A stretch of DNA of 47,748 nucleotides from the NCBI GenBank assembly GCA_045125095.1, contig JBGVMW010000016.1:1-47748 (forward strand), read 5' to 3'. Below are positions 1 through 8,772 of the stretch, piece by piece (position 1 is the first letter of the stretch; the number at the start of each line of letters is the position of its first letter). This DNA comes from JBGVMW01 sp045125095 (GTDB lineage: Bacteria; Bacillota; Clostridia; Lachnospirales; Lachnospiraceae). Under the pieces are notes generated by a model that had not been told where the DNA came from, did no database searches, and saw nothing but the letters and a program-made list of their open reading frames with translations. Both the position numbers and the translations under genes were made by a program.

Positions 1-1
1 T

Positions 2-97
2 TCTATCATGACAGTCATAGAAACCCTTAAGAAAAGAAATATGGGGATTATCGAAAATCTAAAGAAGTTATTCATGGGCACACCGGCTATATTTTAG
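2..97 (+). CDS. C-terminal end of a gene entering from the left, possibly IS transposase
   Basis: An open frame enters from the left edge on the plus strand and ends at a TAG at 95-97. It encodes about 31 residues, including TVIETLKKRNMGIIENL and ending LFMGTPAIF. A C-terminal helix of the form 'TxxETxKxRGxNxxxxL' is common in IS66-like and related transposases. Just downstream, positions 128-141 read GGCTGAACTGTTAC, which could be a right terminal repeat ending in TTAC as in IS66-type elements. This is a resemblance from memory only, since most of the gene lies outside the window. Confidence 0.35.
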   Translation, partial: SIMTVIETLKKRNMGIIENLKKLFMGTPAIF

Positions 98-104
98 CCG
101 GTGT
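80..104 (+). terminator. Hairpin at the end of the left-edge gene
   Basis: Perfect 10-bp inverted repeat ACACCGGCTA (80-89) and TAGCCGGTGT (95-104) with a 5-nt loop. It spans the TAG stop of the left-edge reading frame. No strong T-run follows, so terminator function is only likely. Confidence 0.45.
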
Positions 105-168
105 AATACCCGTTGGATAAATTACAAGGCTGAACTGTTACTATAGGGTTATAAGAGAGTTTTAATTT

Positions 169-2439
169 CTAATTCTGTTCCCTTAATTCCTTTGCCGCCT
201 GCACCAGATTGATAAGACTAGGCTTTGTTTCAGCAACTCCCCTCGTTTTTAATCCACAATCCGGATTTACCCAAAGCTTCTCCACCGAAATTTTATCAAG
301 CATTTTACCAAGCGCATTCTTGATTTCCTCTACAGAAGGAATTCTCGGCGAATGAATGTCATATACACCTGGTCCAATCTCTGTCTCAAATCCATTTTTC
401 TGAATGGCATCCAATATTGTAAGCTTTGATCTGGAAGCCTCAAAGGATATTACATCGGCATCCATATTATCAATATCTTGAATAATCTCATCAAATTCAC
501 TGTAGCACATATGAGTATGTATCTGTGTCTCTGGCTTCACTCCGCTATGGCATAAACGGAATGCAGGGATTGCCCAGTCAAGATATTCACTGTACCAGTC
601 ACTTCGACGAATTGGTAATTTCTCCTTCAAAGCGGCTTCGTCAATCTGAATAATACCAATGTTTGCTTTTTCTAAATCCAACACTTCCTCACGAATCGCA
701 ATTCCAATCTGGTATGCCATTTCTTTCAAAGAAATATCTTCTCTTGTGAAAGACCAGTTCAATATCGTTACCGGACCTGTCAGCATTCCCTTAACAGGCT
801 TATCCGTCAAGCTCTGTGCATAAGCAGAATATTCAACAGTAATCGGTGAAATTCTTTTGATATCTCCAAATATAATTGGCGGTTTTACACATCTTGTACC
901 GTAAGACTGTACCCAGGCTTTTTCAGTAAATACATATCCTGCCAAATTCTCACCAAAGAATTCAACCATGTCATTTCTTTCGTATTCACCATGAACTAAT
1001 ACATCTAATCCAATTTCTTCCTGCTGCTTAATGCATTGTTCAATAAACACAAATACTTGCTTATCATATTCAGCCTTGTCAATTTCACCTTTTTTGTAAC
1101 TGCTTCTGTTCTTCTTTACTTCTGGTGTCTGCGGGAAAGAACCGATTGTTGTAGTCGGTAACAATGGTAGACCAAACGCTTCCTTTTGTATCTTCTGGCG
1201 CTCACTTCGCTCTGGATTTCTTGTAAAAATACTATCCGGCAATTTTGCAGCTTCTTCTCTTACCTTCGCATCCTGATAACATCTTTCACTTGTTACAATC
1301 TGCTGATTCTCAAGGTATTCCTTTTCCTTTGTATAATCTTCGCATTCTGTCAATACACCTAATTCATGCAATTCCTCCAGCTTTTCAATGGCAAATGAAA
1401 AATGTTGCTTAATATCCTGACCAAGCTTTGTTTCATATTCTAAAGAATATGGCACATGAAGCAACGAGCATGAGGTTGATAAAACTATATTTTTCGCATA
1501 CTTTTTTAACTCATCTAATATTCCAAGTACTTTTTCATAATTACACTTCCAGATATTTTTTCCATTCACACAGCCTGCAAACAAAATCTTTTCTTCCGGA
1601 AAACCATGCTTCCGTACTAATTCTAATGTTTTTCTGCCTTCAAGAAAATCTAATCCTATTCCATCAAAATCCAGCTTACTAACATTTACATAGCAATCTC
1701 TGATATCCCCAAAATATGTTTGCAGTAATACTTTAACAGACCCTTTATTTGCTAAAATAGCCTTGTATAAAGTCTCAAATAAACAAATATCTTCTTTTGA
1801 TAAATCTTTTACCAGAGCAGGCTCATCTAACTGAACCCATTCTGCATCCAGTTCACTAAACTTTGTCAACAACTGACTATATGCTTTGCTGATATCTTCC
1901 ACAAAATCTGCTGCTTTCTTATTATCGGAATATCTCGCTAAACTTAGAAATGTAAATGGACCAATTATTACCGGCTTTGTTTCAAATCCCTGTTTTCTAG
2001 CTTCTAAAAACTCATCAAACGGTTTCGTTCCGAATAACTGAATGCAGGTATCTTTTCCTAACTCCGGCACAATGTAATGATAATTCGTATTAAACCATTT
2101 CATCATGGCTAATGCAGGCACATCACCTTCTTTTCCCTGATAGCCTCTTGCCATAGCAAAATAAGTATCTAGTTCATCCAAATTCAGTTTTTTATAGCAC
2201 TCTGGCACCGTACCAAGTAATACTGTTACATCAAGCATTCCATCATAATACGAAAAATCATTAGAAGATATATATTGTATCCCCTGATCTTTTTGACGTT
2301 TCCAATTTTCTATCTTTATTTCATTTGCCACCTCTGTTAATTGTGTCTTTGAAATATCACCGCGAAAATATTTTTCGGATGCAAATTTTAATTCTCTTAA
2401 TTTTCCCACTCTCGGAAAACCTACAACTGCACTTTTCAT
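169..2439 (-). CDS. metE: Cobalamin-independent methionine synthase
   Basis: MetE transfers a methyl group from 5-methyltetrahydropteroyl-triglutamate to homocysteine, the last step of methionine synthesis, in the cytosol. The 756-residue protein has the usual family length. The N-terminal half begins KSAVVGFPRVGKLRELK; the C-terminal catalytic barrel carries TTTIGSFPQTPEVKK, the zinc-ligand stretch IHTHMCYSEF and the late ligand region NPDCGLKTRG. The open frame extends 31 codons further upstream, but ATG at 2439 is preceded by GGAGGTCAATT and matches the family start. A LysR regulator lies just upstream on the same strand, and a terminator separates the two. No T-box or SAM riboswitch is recognisable in the short 5' region. 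Confidence 0.97.
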   Translation of the reverse strand: MKSAVVGFPRVGKLRELKFASEKYFRGDISKTQLTEVANEIKIENWKRQKDQGIQYISSNDFSYYDGMLDVTVLLGTVPECYKKLNLDELDTYFAMARGYQGKEGDVPALAMMKWFNTNYHYIVPELGKDTCIQLFGTKPFDEFLEARKQGFETKPVIIGPFTFLSLARYSDNKKAADFVEDISKAYSQLLTKFSELDAEWVQLDEPALVKDLSKEDICLFETLYKAILANKGSVKVLLQTYFGDIRDCYVNVSKLDFDGIGLDFLEGRKTLELVRKHGFPEEKILFAGCVNGKNIWKCNYEKVLGILDELKKYAKNIVLSTSCSLLHVPYSLEYETKLGQDIKQHFSFAIEKLEELHELGVLTECEDYTKEKEYLENQQIVTSERCYQDAKVREEAAKLPDSIFTRNPERSERQKIQKEAFGLPLLPTTTIGSFPQTPEVKKNRSSYKKGEIDKAEYDKQVFVFIEQCIKQQEEIGLDVLVHGEYERNDMVEFFGENLAGYVFTEKAWVQSYGTRCVKPPIIFGDIKRISPITVEYSAYAQSLTDKPVKGMLTGPVTILNWSFTREDISLKEMAYQIGIAIREEVLDLEKANIGIIQIDEAALKEKLPIRRSDWYSEYLDWAIPAFRLCHSGVKPETQIHTHMCYSEFDEIIQDIDNMDADVISFEASRSKLTILDAIQKNGFETEIGPGVYDIHSPRIPSVEEIKNALGKMLDKISVEKLWVNPDCGLKTRGVAETKPSLINLVQAAKELREQN

Positions 2440-2457
2440 AATTGACCTCCTTGTTTT

Positions 2458-2499
2458 ACTGTTATTTAACAGTATAGACTTTGTTTGGTCTTTTGAAAA
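2458..2499 (-). promoter_or_regulatory. metE promoter with palindromic operator candidate
   Basis: On the minus strand a -10 TATACT (2471-2476) lies 17 bp from a weak -35 TTTTCA (2494-2499). A palindrome ACTGTTA-AA-TAACAGT (2458-2473, minus strand) overlaps the end of the -10 and the likely start site. This placement suits a repressor operator. The neighbouring LysR protein is one candidate binder, but this is inference. Confidence 0.5.
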
Positions 2500-2501
2500 A
2501 T

Positions 2502-2550
2502 ACAAAAAAACAGCGGTTTGAAATAGTTTCAAGCTATTTCAATCGCTGTT
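2502..2550 (-). terminator. Terminator after the LysR gene
   Basis: Interrupted inverted repeat AACAGCG..TTGAAATAG with CTATTTCAA..CGCTGTT (2509-2550), followed on the minus strand by a run of T (A-run at 2503-2509 on the plus strand). It lies 14 bp after the LysR stop and insulates metE from it. Confidence 0.85.
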
Positions 2551-2563
2551 TTTCTATAAATAC

Positions 2564-3478
2564 TTATGTATTGTCACAGTTTTTAATATGCCTTTCCAAA
2601 GCCTCCATATATGCTGTTCCATATCTGCTAAGCGGCATATTCTTCTGCGTAATTGTTCCAATCCGCATATATTCTTCTACCAGCAACGGTCTGGCTACAA
2701 TATTTTCTCCATTCAATTCCTTGCTGATAATTCCTGAACTGACAGTATATCCATTCAAACCGATTACAAGATTAAATAATGTTGCCCTGTCACGAACCTT
2801 GATATTTTTTTTTCGATCCAATGTGCTTAAAATTTCTTCTGAAAAATAAAAAGAGTTATATTCTCCCTGTTCAAAAGAAAGATACGGATATTCTTCCAAG
2901 TCATCGAGCGTTATCATTTTCTTTTCTGCAAGTGGGTGTTTGGAGGAAATAAATACATGTGGTTTTGCCGTAAATAATTCTTCAAATTTTAAATCATTTT
3001 GCTTCACTATTTTCATAATCACTTCTTCGTTCTTTGGTGAAACATACAAAATACCAATTTCACTTTTTAAATGACTCACATCTTCTATAATTTCATGTGT
3101 CTGTGTTTCCCTTAACGTAAAATCGTATTGGGATGCATCAAATTCATGAATAATATCTACAAAAGCATTTACTGCAAAAGAATAATGCTGACAGGACACC
3201 GAAAAATATGGTCTGCGCTCCTTTATATTCAGGAATTTTTCTTCCATAAGATTTGCCTGCTCTAATACTTGTCTCGCATAGGAGAGAAACAAATCACCTT
3301 CATTTGAAACGGTTACTCCTTTATTGGTTCTATTAAAAATTGTGATCTGCATTTCTTTCTCTAACTCACGGATGGCATTGGTAAGACTCGGTTGTGAAAT
3401 AAACAGCCTTTTGGCTGCTTCTGTGATATTGCCGGTTTCCGCTACTGCCACTATGTACCTTAACTGCTGTAATGTCAT
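2564..3478 (-). CDS. LysR-family transcriptional regulator
   Basis: Typical 304-residue LysR-type regulator. The N-terminal winged helix (about residues 1-60) reads LRYIVAVAETGNITEAAKRL followed by ISQPSLTNAIRELEKEMQ, and the remainder is a substrate-binding domain with two alpha/beta lobes (about 90-300). The start at 3478 is chosen because GGGAGGAAAA precedes it with correct spacing; an ATG four codons earlier overlaps that Shine-Dalgarno and would have none. It sits directly upstream of metE in the same direction, so control of sulfur amino-acid genes is plausible (MetR/CmbR-like role), but the effector cannot be read from sequence. It has its own promoter, a roughly 200-nt structured leader, and its own terminator. 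Confidence 0.93.
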   Translation of the reverse strand: MTLQQLRYIVAVAETGNITEAAKRLFISQPSLTNAIRELEKEMQITIFNRTNKGVTVSNEGDLFLSYARQVLEQANLMEEKFLNIKERRPYFSVSCQHYSFAVNAFVDIIHEFDASQYDFTLRETQTHEIIEDVSHLKSEIGILYVSPKNEEVIMKIVKQNDLKFEELFTAKPHVFISSKHPLAEKKMITLDDLEEYPYLSFEQGEYNSFYFSEEILSTLDRKKNIKVRDRATLFNLVIGLNGYTVSSGIISKELNGENIVARPLLVEEYMRIGTITQKNMPLSRYGTAYMEALERHIKNCDNT

Positions 3479-3532
3479 TTTTCCTCCCATATCGAATACA
3501 ACCTTTTGCTACATACTTCATCTATAGCACAC

Positions 3533-3673
3533 GAAAATAGAGGGCCCTCATTCCCTCTATTTTCAAATACCCTTATTAAGTTCCCTCATCTGCATGACTG
3601 CATTCCCTTCTATGCAATCATATTTGTATAAACCCCATTTATACTCTTATGTTTCTTTCCCTTCAAACATAAG
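3533..3673 (-). promoter_or_regulatory. Multi-hairpin 5' leader of the LysR gene
   Basis: Four stem-loops are predicted by eye in the LysR leader. In minus-strand order: CTTATGTTT/AAACATAAG (3646-3673), GTATAAA/TTTATAC (3626-3644), TGCAT/ATGCA (3599-3616) and GAAAATAGAGGG/CCCTCTATTTTC (3533-3564, 12-bp perfect stem). Their loops are purine-rich with GGG or GGGA. No U-run follows the last one, so it is not a simple terminator. No known riboswitch class was recognised. Confidence 0.5.
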
Positions 3674-3681
3674 TTGATTTT

Positions 3682-3709
3682 ATTATACATGATACAACAA
3701 AATTTACAA
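3682..3709 (-). promoter_or_regulatory. Promoter of the LysR gene
   Basis: On the minus strand: -35 TTGTAA (3704-3709), 16-bp spacer, -10 TATAAT (3682-3687). The start codon is about 200 nt downstream. Confidence 0.65.
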
Positions 3710-3712
3710 GCA

Positions 3713-3749
3713 ACTCTACTTAAACGTATGAGCACTCTACCTAAACGTA
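3713..3749 (+). repeat. Tandem 16-bp direct repeat upstream of the LysR promoter
   Basis: Two copies, ACTCTACTTAAACGTA (3713-3728) and ACTCTACCTAAACGTA (3734-3749), differ at one base and have a 21-bp period, two helical turns. They lie 4 bp upstream of the -35 of the LysR promoter and just after the pyrD stop. A regulator-binding array is a reasonable reading. Confidence 0.55.
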
Positions 3750-3765
3750 GCAAAAAGCCTCTTGC

Positions 3766-4668
3766 TTATTCTACACATCCAATAATCTCATGAATATCTT
3801 CTACATTATATTTTCTCATATATGCTTCAATTCCATCAACTACTTCCTGTGTTGCCATTGGATTATGGAAATTAGCTGTTCCAACGGAAACGGCTGTAGC
3901 ACCAGCCATTAAAAACTCAATGGCATCTTCCCCTGTCATAATGCCACCCATACCAATAATAGGAAGATTAACAGCTTTTGATACCTGATAAACCATGCGA
4001 ACTGCCACAGGCTTAATTGCCGGACCAGATAAACCGCCTGTCTTGTTAGCCACTGCAAATGTGCGCTTATGAATATCAATCTTCATAGCCGTTAATGTAT
4101 TGATTAAAGATAATACATCTGCTCCACCTGCTTCTGCTGCCTTCGCCATCTCAGTAATATCTGTCACATTCGGACTAAGTTTCATAATAATTGGCTGTTT
4201 TGCATATTTTTTCACTTCTTTTGTGATAGCTTCTACATAACTTGGATTTTGACCAAATGCAATGCCGCCTTCCTTTACGTTTGGACAGGAAATATTGATC
4301 TCTAACATATCAACCGGCTGATCCGCTAATCGCTCCACTACTTCACAATAGTCTTCTGTTGTTCTTCCACATACATTTACAATAATTTTTGTATCGTACT
4401 TCTTTAAAAATGGAATGTCTCTTTCTACAAATACATCAATTCCCGGATTCTGCAAACCGATTGCATTAATCATACCGCCATATGTCTCTGCTACACGAGG
4501 CGATGGATTCCCAGCCCACGGAATGTTCGCTACACCTTTTGTTACTACTGCGCCCAGATTATTTAAGTCCACAAATTCACTATATTCCGCGCCGGAACCA
4601 AATGTACCGGAAGCTGTCATAACCGGATTCTTTAATGTGACACCTGCTAATGTTACAGAAGTATTCAT
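3766..4668 (-). CDS. pyrD: Dihydroorotate dehydrogenase, class 1B catalytic subunit
   Basis: Oxidises dihydroorotate to orotate in pyrimidine synthesis, passing electrons through PyrK to NAD+. The 300-residue FMN barrel begins VTLAGVTLKNPVMTASGTFG. It has the class 1 active-site cysteine in NISCPNVKEGG (C130), the substrate/FMN Asn cluster (NVCG, NTLTAM) and the C-terminal phosphate-binding segment PIIGMGGI...AGATAVSVGTA. The pyrK stop and the pyrD start overlap (TAATG) with GGAGGTGGAGATCT upstream, so the two subunits are translationally coupled, as expected for the heterotetramer. Confidence 0.97.
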   Translation of the reverse strand: MNTSVTLAGVTLKNPVMTASGTFGSGAEYSEFVDLNNLGAVVTKGVANIPWAGNPSPRVAETYGGMINAIGLQNPGIDVFVERDIPFLKKYDTKIIVNVCGRTTEDYCEVVERLADQPVDMLEINISCPNVKEGGIAFGQNPSYVEAITKEVKKYAKQPIIMKLSPNVTDITEMAKAAEAGGADVLSLINTLTAMKIDIHKRTFAVANKTGGLSGPAIKPVAVRMVYQVSKAVNLPIIGMGGIMTGEDAIEFLMAGATAVSVGTANFHNPMATQEVVDGIEAYMRKYNVEDIHEIIGCVE

Positions 4669-5426
4669 TAGATCTCCACCTCCTCGCTGTTAAATACCGG
4701 ACCTTCTAAACAAATTCTTGTATTATTTACATGTGTATGCTCGTCCTTGTGCTTTGTCTTTACTACACAGCCTAAGCAGGCTCCAACTCCACACGCCATA
4801 TGTTCCTCTAAAGAAATCCACGCCGGTATCTTCTGTTCTTCCGCATATGCCTTTACTGCCTTTAACATTGGCATTGGACCACAAGCATAAATTACATCTG
4901 CCTGTAACTGGTTGGCTTTTATTGCATCAATAACAGTTCCCTTTGTTCCTGCGGAGCCGTCATCTGTTGCTACATAAACGCTACCATACTTCGATAACTC
5001 ATCATCCAAAAATAAGAAATCGCGATAACCTGCTACAATGCTCTTTTCTCCTGTCAGTTCTTTTGCTAATTGCAGCATAGGCGGAATACCAATTCCACCA
5101 CCGATAACTAACGCTTTCCCCTCTGTTTTTGGGAAACCATTACCTAACGGTCCAACAAGCTCCAATTCTGTACCAGCTTCCATCTTTGAAAATTCTTCCG
5201 TACCTTTACCGGCAATTCGATATACCAATCGCAATTCATCACCGTTTATCTCGCATATACTAATTGGTCTTGGAAGTAAACGGCTTCCTTCTTTACAATA
5301 TACAGCTACAAACTGACCAGCCTTTGCCTCTTTTGCAATCTGTTTTGTACGCAGACACATACTATAAATGTCAGAACCGATCTGTTCCTGGCTACTAATC
5401 ACTGCTGTTTCTTTATACTTTGCCAT
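4668..5426 (-). CDS. pyrK: Dihydroorotate dehydrogenase electron-transfer subunit
   Basis: FAD and [2Fe-2S] protein that links PyrD to NAD+. The N-terminal half is a ferredoxin-reductase-type FAD barrel (RPISICEI near residue 54, the family's FAD-binding motif). The middle is an NAD-binding fold (GGGIGIPPMLQLAKEL). The C-terminus carries the cluster cysteines in CGVGACLGC plus a later RIC (about residues 212-240). Length 252 is normal. It lies between pyrF and pyrD and overlaps the pyrD start. The start ATG follows GAGGAACGTT. Confidence 0.96.
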   Translation of the reverse strand: MAKYKETAVISSQEQIGSDIYSMCLRTKQIAKEAKAGQFVAVYCKEGSRLLPRPISICEINGDELRLVYRIAGKGTEEFSKMEAGTELELVGPLGNGFPKTEGKALVIGGGIGIPPMLQLAKELTGEKSIVAGYRDFLFLDDELSKYGSVYVATDDGSAGTKGTVIDAIKANQLQADVIYACGPMPMLKAVKAYAEEQKIPAWISLEEHMACGVGACLGCVVKTKHKDEHTHVNNTRICLEGPVFNSEEVEI

Positions 5427-5453
5427 AACGTTCCTCTCTTATAATTGTTTTCA

Positions 5454-6386
5454 TTAATTTTTTGCTCTAACTAATGCACCATTGATATCTTCTAACATAT
5501 CAATCACTGCCTGTCTGGATGCATCACCAAAATTCTCCGCACCAAATTTTGCATATTGTTCCTGCTTATAGGCTGCTATAATACCGCGTGAAGAATTGAT
5601 AATTGCACCTAAGCCATCTTCATTGAAATAATGCACTAAATCTTCACCTTTTCCGCCCTGCGCACCGTAACCCGGTACTAAGATGTAAGTTTTTGGCATC
5701 ACTTTACGAAGAACTTTTCCCATCTCCGGGTAAGTTGCACCAACTACGGCACCTACATAGCTGTAAGCCTCACCCATATGCTCCTCGCCCCACTGTGCCA
5801 CCTGTTCTGCTACATGCTCATACAGTGGCTTACCATCAATTAAGCGATCCTGAAATTCTCCACTGGATGGATTGGAGGTTTTAACAAGAATAAACATACC
5901 CTTATCTCTTGTTTTACAGACATCCATAAATGGACGAATACCATCAGAACCTAAATATGGATTGACAGTAACAAAATCTTCTGCAAACGGAACGAATTTA
6001 TTACCGCCAACCTGCACTTCACCAACATGTCCTACAGCATAGGCAGCAGAGGTTGAACCAATATCTCCTCTTTTAATATCGCCAATTACTACCAGACCTT
6101 TTTCCTTACAGTAATCCACAGTCTTCTTAAATGCAATCATCCCTGGAATACCAAACTGCTCGTACATAGCAATCTGAGGCTTTACTGCCGGTATCAAATC
6201 ATATGTTTTATCTACAATCTCTTTGTTAAACTGGAAAATTGCTTCTCCTGCACCTTCTAATGTTTCACCAAACTCTGCAAAGGCTGCTTTCTGCACCTGC
6301 TCTGGTACATAATTTAACATTGGATCTAATCCCACCACAATCGGTGCTTTTTTTGCCTGAATTTCTTTTACTAACTTGTTAATCAC
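5454..6386 (-). CDS. pyrF: Orotidine 5'-phosphate decarboxylase
   Basis: Converts OMP to UMP, the final step of de novo UMP synthesis. The 310-residue length places it in the longer type 2 family rather than the roughly 240-residue Bacillus type. The catalytic D-x-K-x-x-D signature is present in VIGDIKRGDIGSTSAAYA, and PIVVGLDPML marks the N-terminal beta strand. The start codon is GTG (GTG ATT AAC AAG) with a GAGGA Shine-Dalgarno about 8 bp upstream. It is the first gene of the pyrF-pyrK-pyrD operon with a 27-bp gap to pyrK. No PyrR-type attenuator was recognised upstream. Confidence 0.96.
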   Translation of the reverse strand: MINKLVKEIQAKKAPIVVGLDPMLNYVPEQVQKAAFAEFGETLEGAGEAIFQFNKEIVDKTYDLIPAVKPQIAMYEQFGIPGMIAFKKTVDYCKEKGLVVIGDIKRGDIGSTSAAYAVGHVGEVQVGGNKFVPFAEDFVTVNPYLGSDGIRPFMDVCKTRDKGMFILVKTSNPSSGEFQDRLIDGKPLYEHVAEQVAQWGEEHMGEAYSYVGAVVGATYPEMGKVLRKVMPKTYILVPGYGAQGGKGEDLVHYFNEDGLGAIINSSRGIIAAYKQEQYAKFGAENFGDASRQAVIDMLEDINGALVRAKN

Positions 6387-6447
6387 AATTTGTCCTCACT
6401 TTCGTTTCAAACTGACATTGCTCTCGGTATATTGCCTAATCTTTAAA

Positions 6448-6476
6448 AGTATATCACAGTTTTAATGGTATTTCCA
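6448..6476 (-). promoter_or_regulatory. Putative pyrFKD promoter
   Basis: On the minus strand: -35 TGGAAA (6471-6476), 17-bp spacer, -10 TATACT (6448-6453), about 60 nt upstream of the pyrF GTG. The -35 is weak. Confidence 0.5.
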
Positions 6477-6532
6477 TCCTTTTTGCATGAGTGTACCTGA
6501 AAATTCTGATTTGTAAGCACACTCCATTATTA

Positions 6533-6562
6533 TAAAAACACCCCGGAGAATTCTCTCCGAGG
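6533..6562 (-). terminator. Terminator after htpG
   Basis: Stem CCTCGGAGA/TCTCCGGGG on the minus strand (6541-6562, one G-T pair, 4-nt loop) followed by TGTTTTT. It lies 12 bp after the htpG stop. Confidence 0.88.
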
Positions 6563-6574
6563 CAACTTGTATCT

Positions 6575-8626
6575 TTATTTTGTTAATAACATCATAATCT
6601 CATTACTTCTTGCAATAAACTTAGTCATTGCTTCTGGTGCTAACGGCTGATTACTAAGCATAGCTAAATCATATAACTGTTCACAGAACATATTTACATT
6701 CTCACCATCTTTGTTTGCAAGAATATACTGCACTAACTGGTTGTTTGTATTTAAAACAAGTGTTTCGCTGCTTCCAAACATATTCGGATCCATGCCATAC
6801 ATATTGTACATTTTCATCATATCCTGCATACGTCTGGATTCTTCCGATACTGTAATCATGGATGAAATCGATGCATTTTTCAGTGCTTCCACCTTAACAG
6901 TCAGATTCTCTTTACCTAACGCCTTCTTAAACACTTCTGTTAATGTTTCTGTATCAGCTTTCAATGCTTCTTCATCAATTTCAACAGAAGTATCTTTTAA
7001 TTCTTCTGTCAGGTCTGCATCAATGCGCAGGAAATGAATTCCTTCATTTTTGCTTTCAATCTGCTGTACGAATGGCTGGTCAATGTTATGTGTTAAGATG
7101 ACTGCATCCATGCCTTCTTCCTTAAACATATTGATGTACTGGCTCTGCTGCTGCTCATCTGTCACATAGAAGATATTTTTCTTCGCTTTCTCCTCTGCAT
7201 TTTCGTCAGCTTTTTCAGCATCTTCCACTACCTCTACTTCCGGTTCCTCAACCTTAATCAGTTCTGGAAGTGTCATATACTTGCCATCTAAATTCTTAAA
7301 GAGAATATAATCATTCATCTTTTCACAGAACTTATCATCCTTTAAGCAACCAAACTTGATAAATGGAGCAATATCATCCCAGTATTTCTCGTAATTTTCT
7401 TTTTCTGTCTTACACATTCCGGATAACTTGTCAGCGACTTTCTTGGAAATGTAATCAGAAATTTTCTTTACAAAACCATCATTCTGCAATGCACTTCTTG
7501 ATACATTTAATGGTAAATCCGGACAATCAATCACACCTTTTAACAACATCAGGAATTCTGGAATAACTTCTTTGATGTTATCAGCAATAAATACCTGACT
7601 ATTGTATAACTTAATGGTTCCTTCAATTGATTCGTACTCAGTATTAATCTTAGGGAAGTACAAAATACCCTTTAAGTTAAATGGATAATCCATATTCAAA
7701 TGAATCCAGAACAAAGGCTCTTTGAAATCACGGAATACCTTGCGGTAAAATGCCTTGTATTCTTCTTCGGTACATTCATTTGGATGTTTCATCCATAATG
7801 GATTTGTATCGTTGATTGCTACTGGTCTCTTTAAAATCTTAAGCTTTTCCTTGCGTGGAGAAACTTCTACGATTTCTTTCTCACCATTCTCGTTTTCTTT
7901 TTCTTCTGTCTTTGCTTCCTCTACAATCGTTTCGATTACAGTATCTTTTTCTGTCTTATCTGCTGCATCGATTGTTTCGTATTCCGGTTCACCATTTTCT
8001 TTCTTTACGAAAATTGGAGTTGGCATGAAAGAACAATATTTTTCAATTACTTCTTTTGCACGATATTCATTAGCAAACTCTAAGCAGTCTTCATTTACAA
8101 ACAATGTAATTGTTGTACCAACTGTATCTTTTGTTCCCTCTGTCATATCATACTCTGTACCGCCATCACATTCCCAATGTACTGGTGTTGCACCTTCTTT
8201 ATAAGAAAGGGAATCAATATGCACTTCATCTGCCACCATAAATGCAGAATAGAAACCTAATCCAAAATGACCGATAATCTGGTCTTCGTTTGTTTTGTCT
8301 TTGTATTTTTCAATAAAATCAGTTGCTCCGGAAAATGCAATCTGATTAATGTATTCTTCCACTTCCTCTGCATCCAGACCAAGACCAGTATCTATAATCT
8401 TGATAGTCTTTTCTTCTGGATTTAACAATACTTCAATCTTTGGTTCATATCCATCCGGCAAAGTATATTCGCCCATCATATCTAATTTCTTTAACTTTGT
8501 GATCGCATCACATCCATTAGAAATTAATTCTCTGAAAAAAATGTCGTGGTCGGAATATAACCACTTCTTGATAATTGGGAAAATATTGTCGCTATTAATT
8601 GATAAATTACCATGCTTATTTGCCAT
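6575..8626 (-). CDS. htpG: Hsp90-family molecular chaperone HtpG
   Basis: Cytosolic ATP-dependent chaperone. The 683-residue protein has the GHKL ATPase domain at the N-terminus (FFRELISNGCDAITKLKK, the ATP-binding DTGLGLDAEEV, and IGHFGLGFYSAFMVADEV). The middle domain contains LPLNVSRSALQND, followed by the dimerisation domain ending with ARSNEIMMLLTK. An acidic/lysine-rich linker of about 40 residues near 230-270 joins N and middle domains, longer than in E. coli HtpG. The frame is open 24 codons further upstream; ATG at 8626 with GGAGTGATTTTGTT matches the family start (MANKHGNLSINS). A CIRCE operator and promoter lie upstream, so it is probably under HrcA control. Confidence 0.97.
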   Translation of the reverse strand: MANKHGNLSINSDNIFPIIKKWLYSDHDIFFRELISNGCDAITKLKKLDMMGEYTLPDGYEPKIEVLLNPEEKTIKIIDTGLGLDAEEVEEYINQIAFSGATDFIEKYKDKTNEDQIIGHFGLGFYSAFMVADEVHIDSLSYKEGATPVHWECDGGTEYDMTEGTKDTVGTTITLFVNEDCLEFANEYRAKEVIEKYCSFMPTPIFVKKENGEPEYETIDAADKTEKDTVIETIVEEAKTEEKENENGEKEIVEVSPRKEKLKILKRPVAINDTNPLWMKHPNECTEEEYKAFYRKVFRDFKEPLFWIHLNMDYPFNLKGILYFPKINTEYESIEGTIKLYNSQVFIADNIKEVIPEFLMLLKGVIDCPDLPLNVSRSALQNDGFVKKISDYISKKVADKLSGMCKTEKENYEKYWDDIAPFIKFGCLKDDKFCEKMNDYILFKNLDGKYMTLPELIKVEEPEVEVVEDAEKADENAEEKAKKNIFYVTDEQQQSQYINMFKEEGMDAVILTHNIDQPFVQQIESKNEGIHFLRIDADLTEELKDTSVEIDEEALKADTETLTEVFKKALGKENLTVKVEALKNASISSMITVSEESRRMQDMMKMYNMYGMDPNMFGSSETLVLNTNNQLVQYILANKDGENVNMFCEQLYDLAMLSNQPLAPEAMTKFIARSNEIMMLLTK

Positions 8627-8736
8627 AACAAAATCACTCCTTAAAAATATATATTTCTTATGTCCAACCATATTGGATGGTTTCATAGCACCTTCCACGT
8701 GCTTTATTGTCTGGATAAATCCTTTTCACAAAATAT

Positions 8737-8765
8737 AGTGTAAGCCTGCAAACTTTAAAAGTCAA
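8737..8765 (-). promoter_or_regulatory. htpG promoter
   Basis: On the minus strand: -35 TTGACT (8760-8765), 17-bp spacer, -10 TACACT (8737-8742), about 110 nt upstream of the htpG start. The CIRCE element ends 7 bp upstream of the -35. Confidence 0.75.
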
Positions 8766-8772
8766 GAAAAAA

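Noticed and set aside
7755..8204. 149-codon plus-strand frame
   Set aside because: Antisense to htpG, Ser/Phe-rich composition, no ribosome-binding site; shadow of the real gene.
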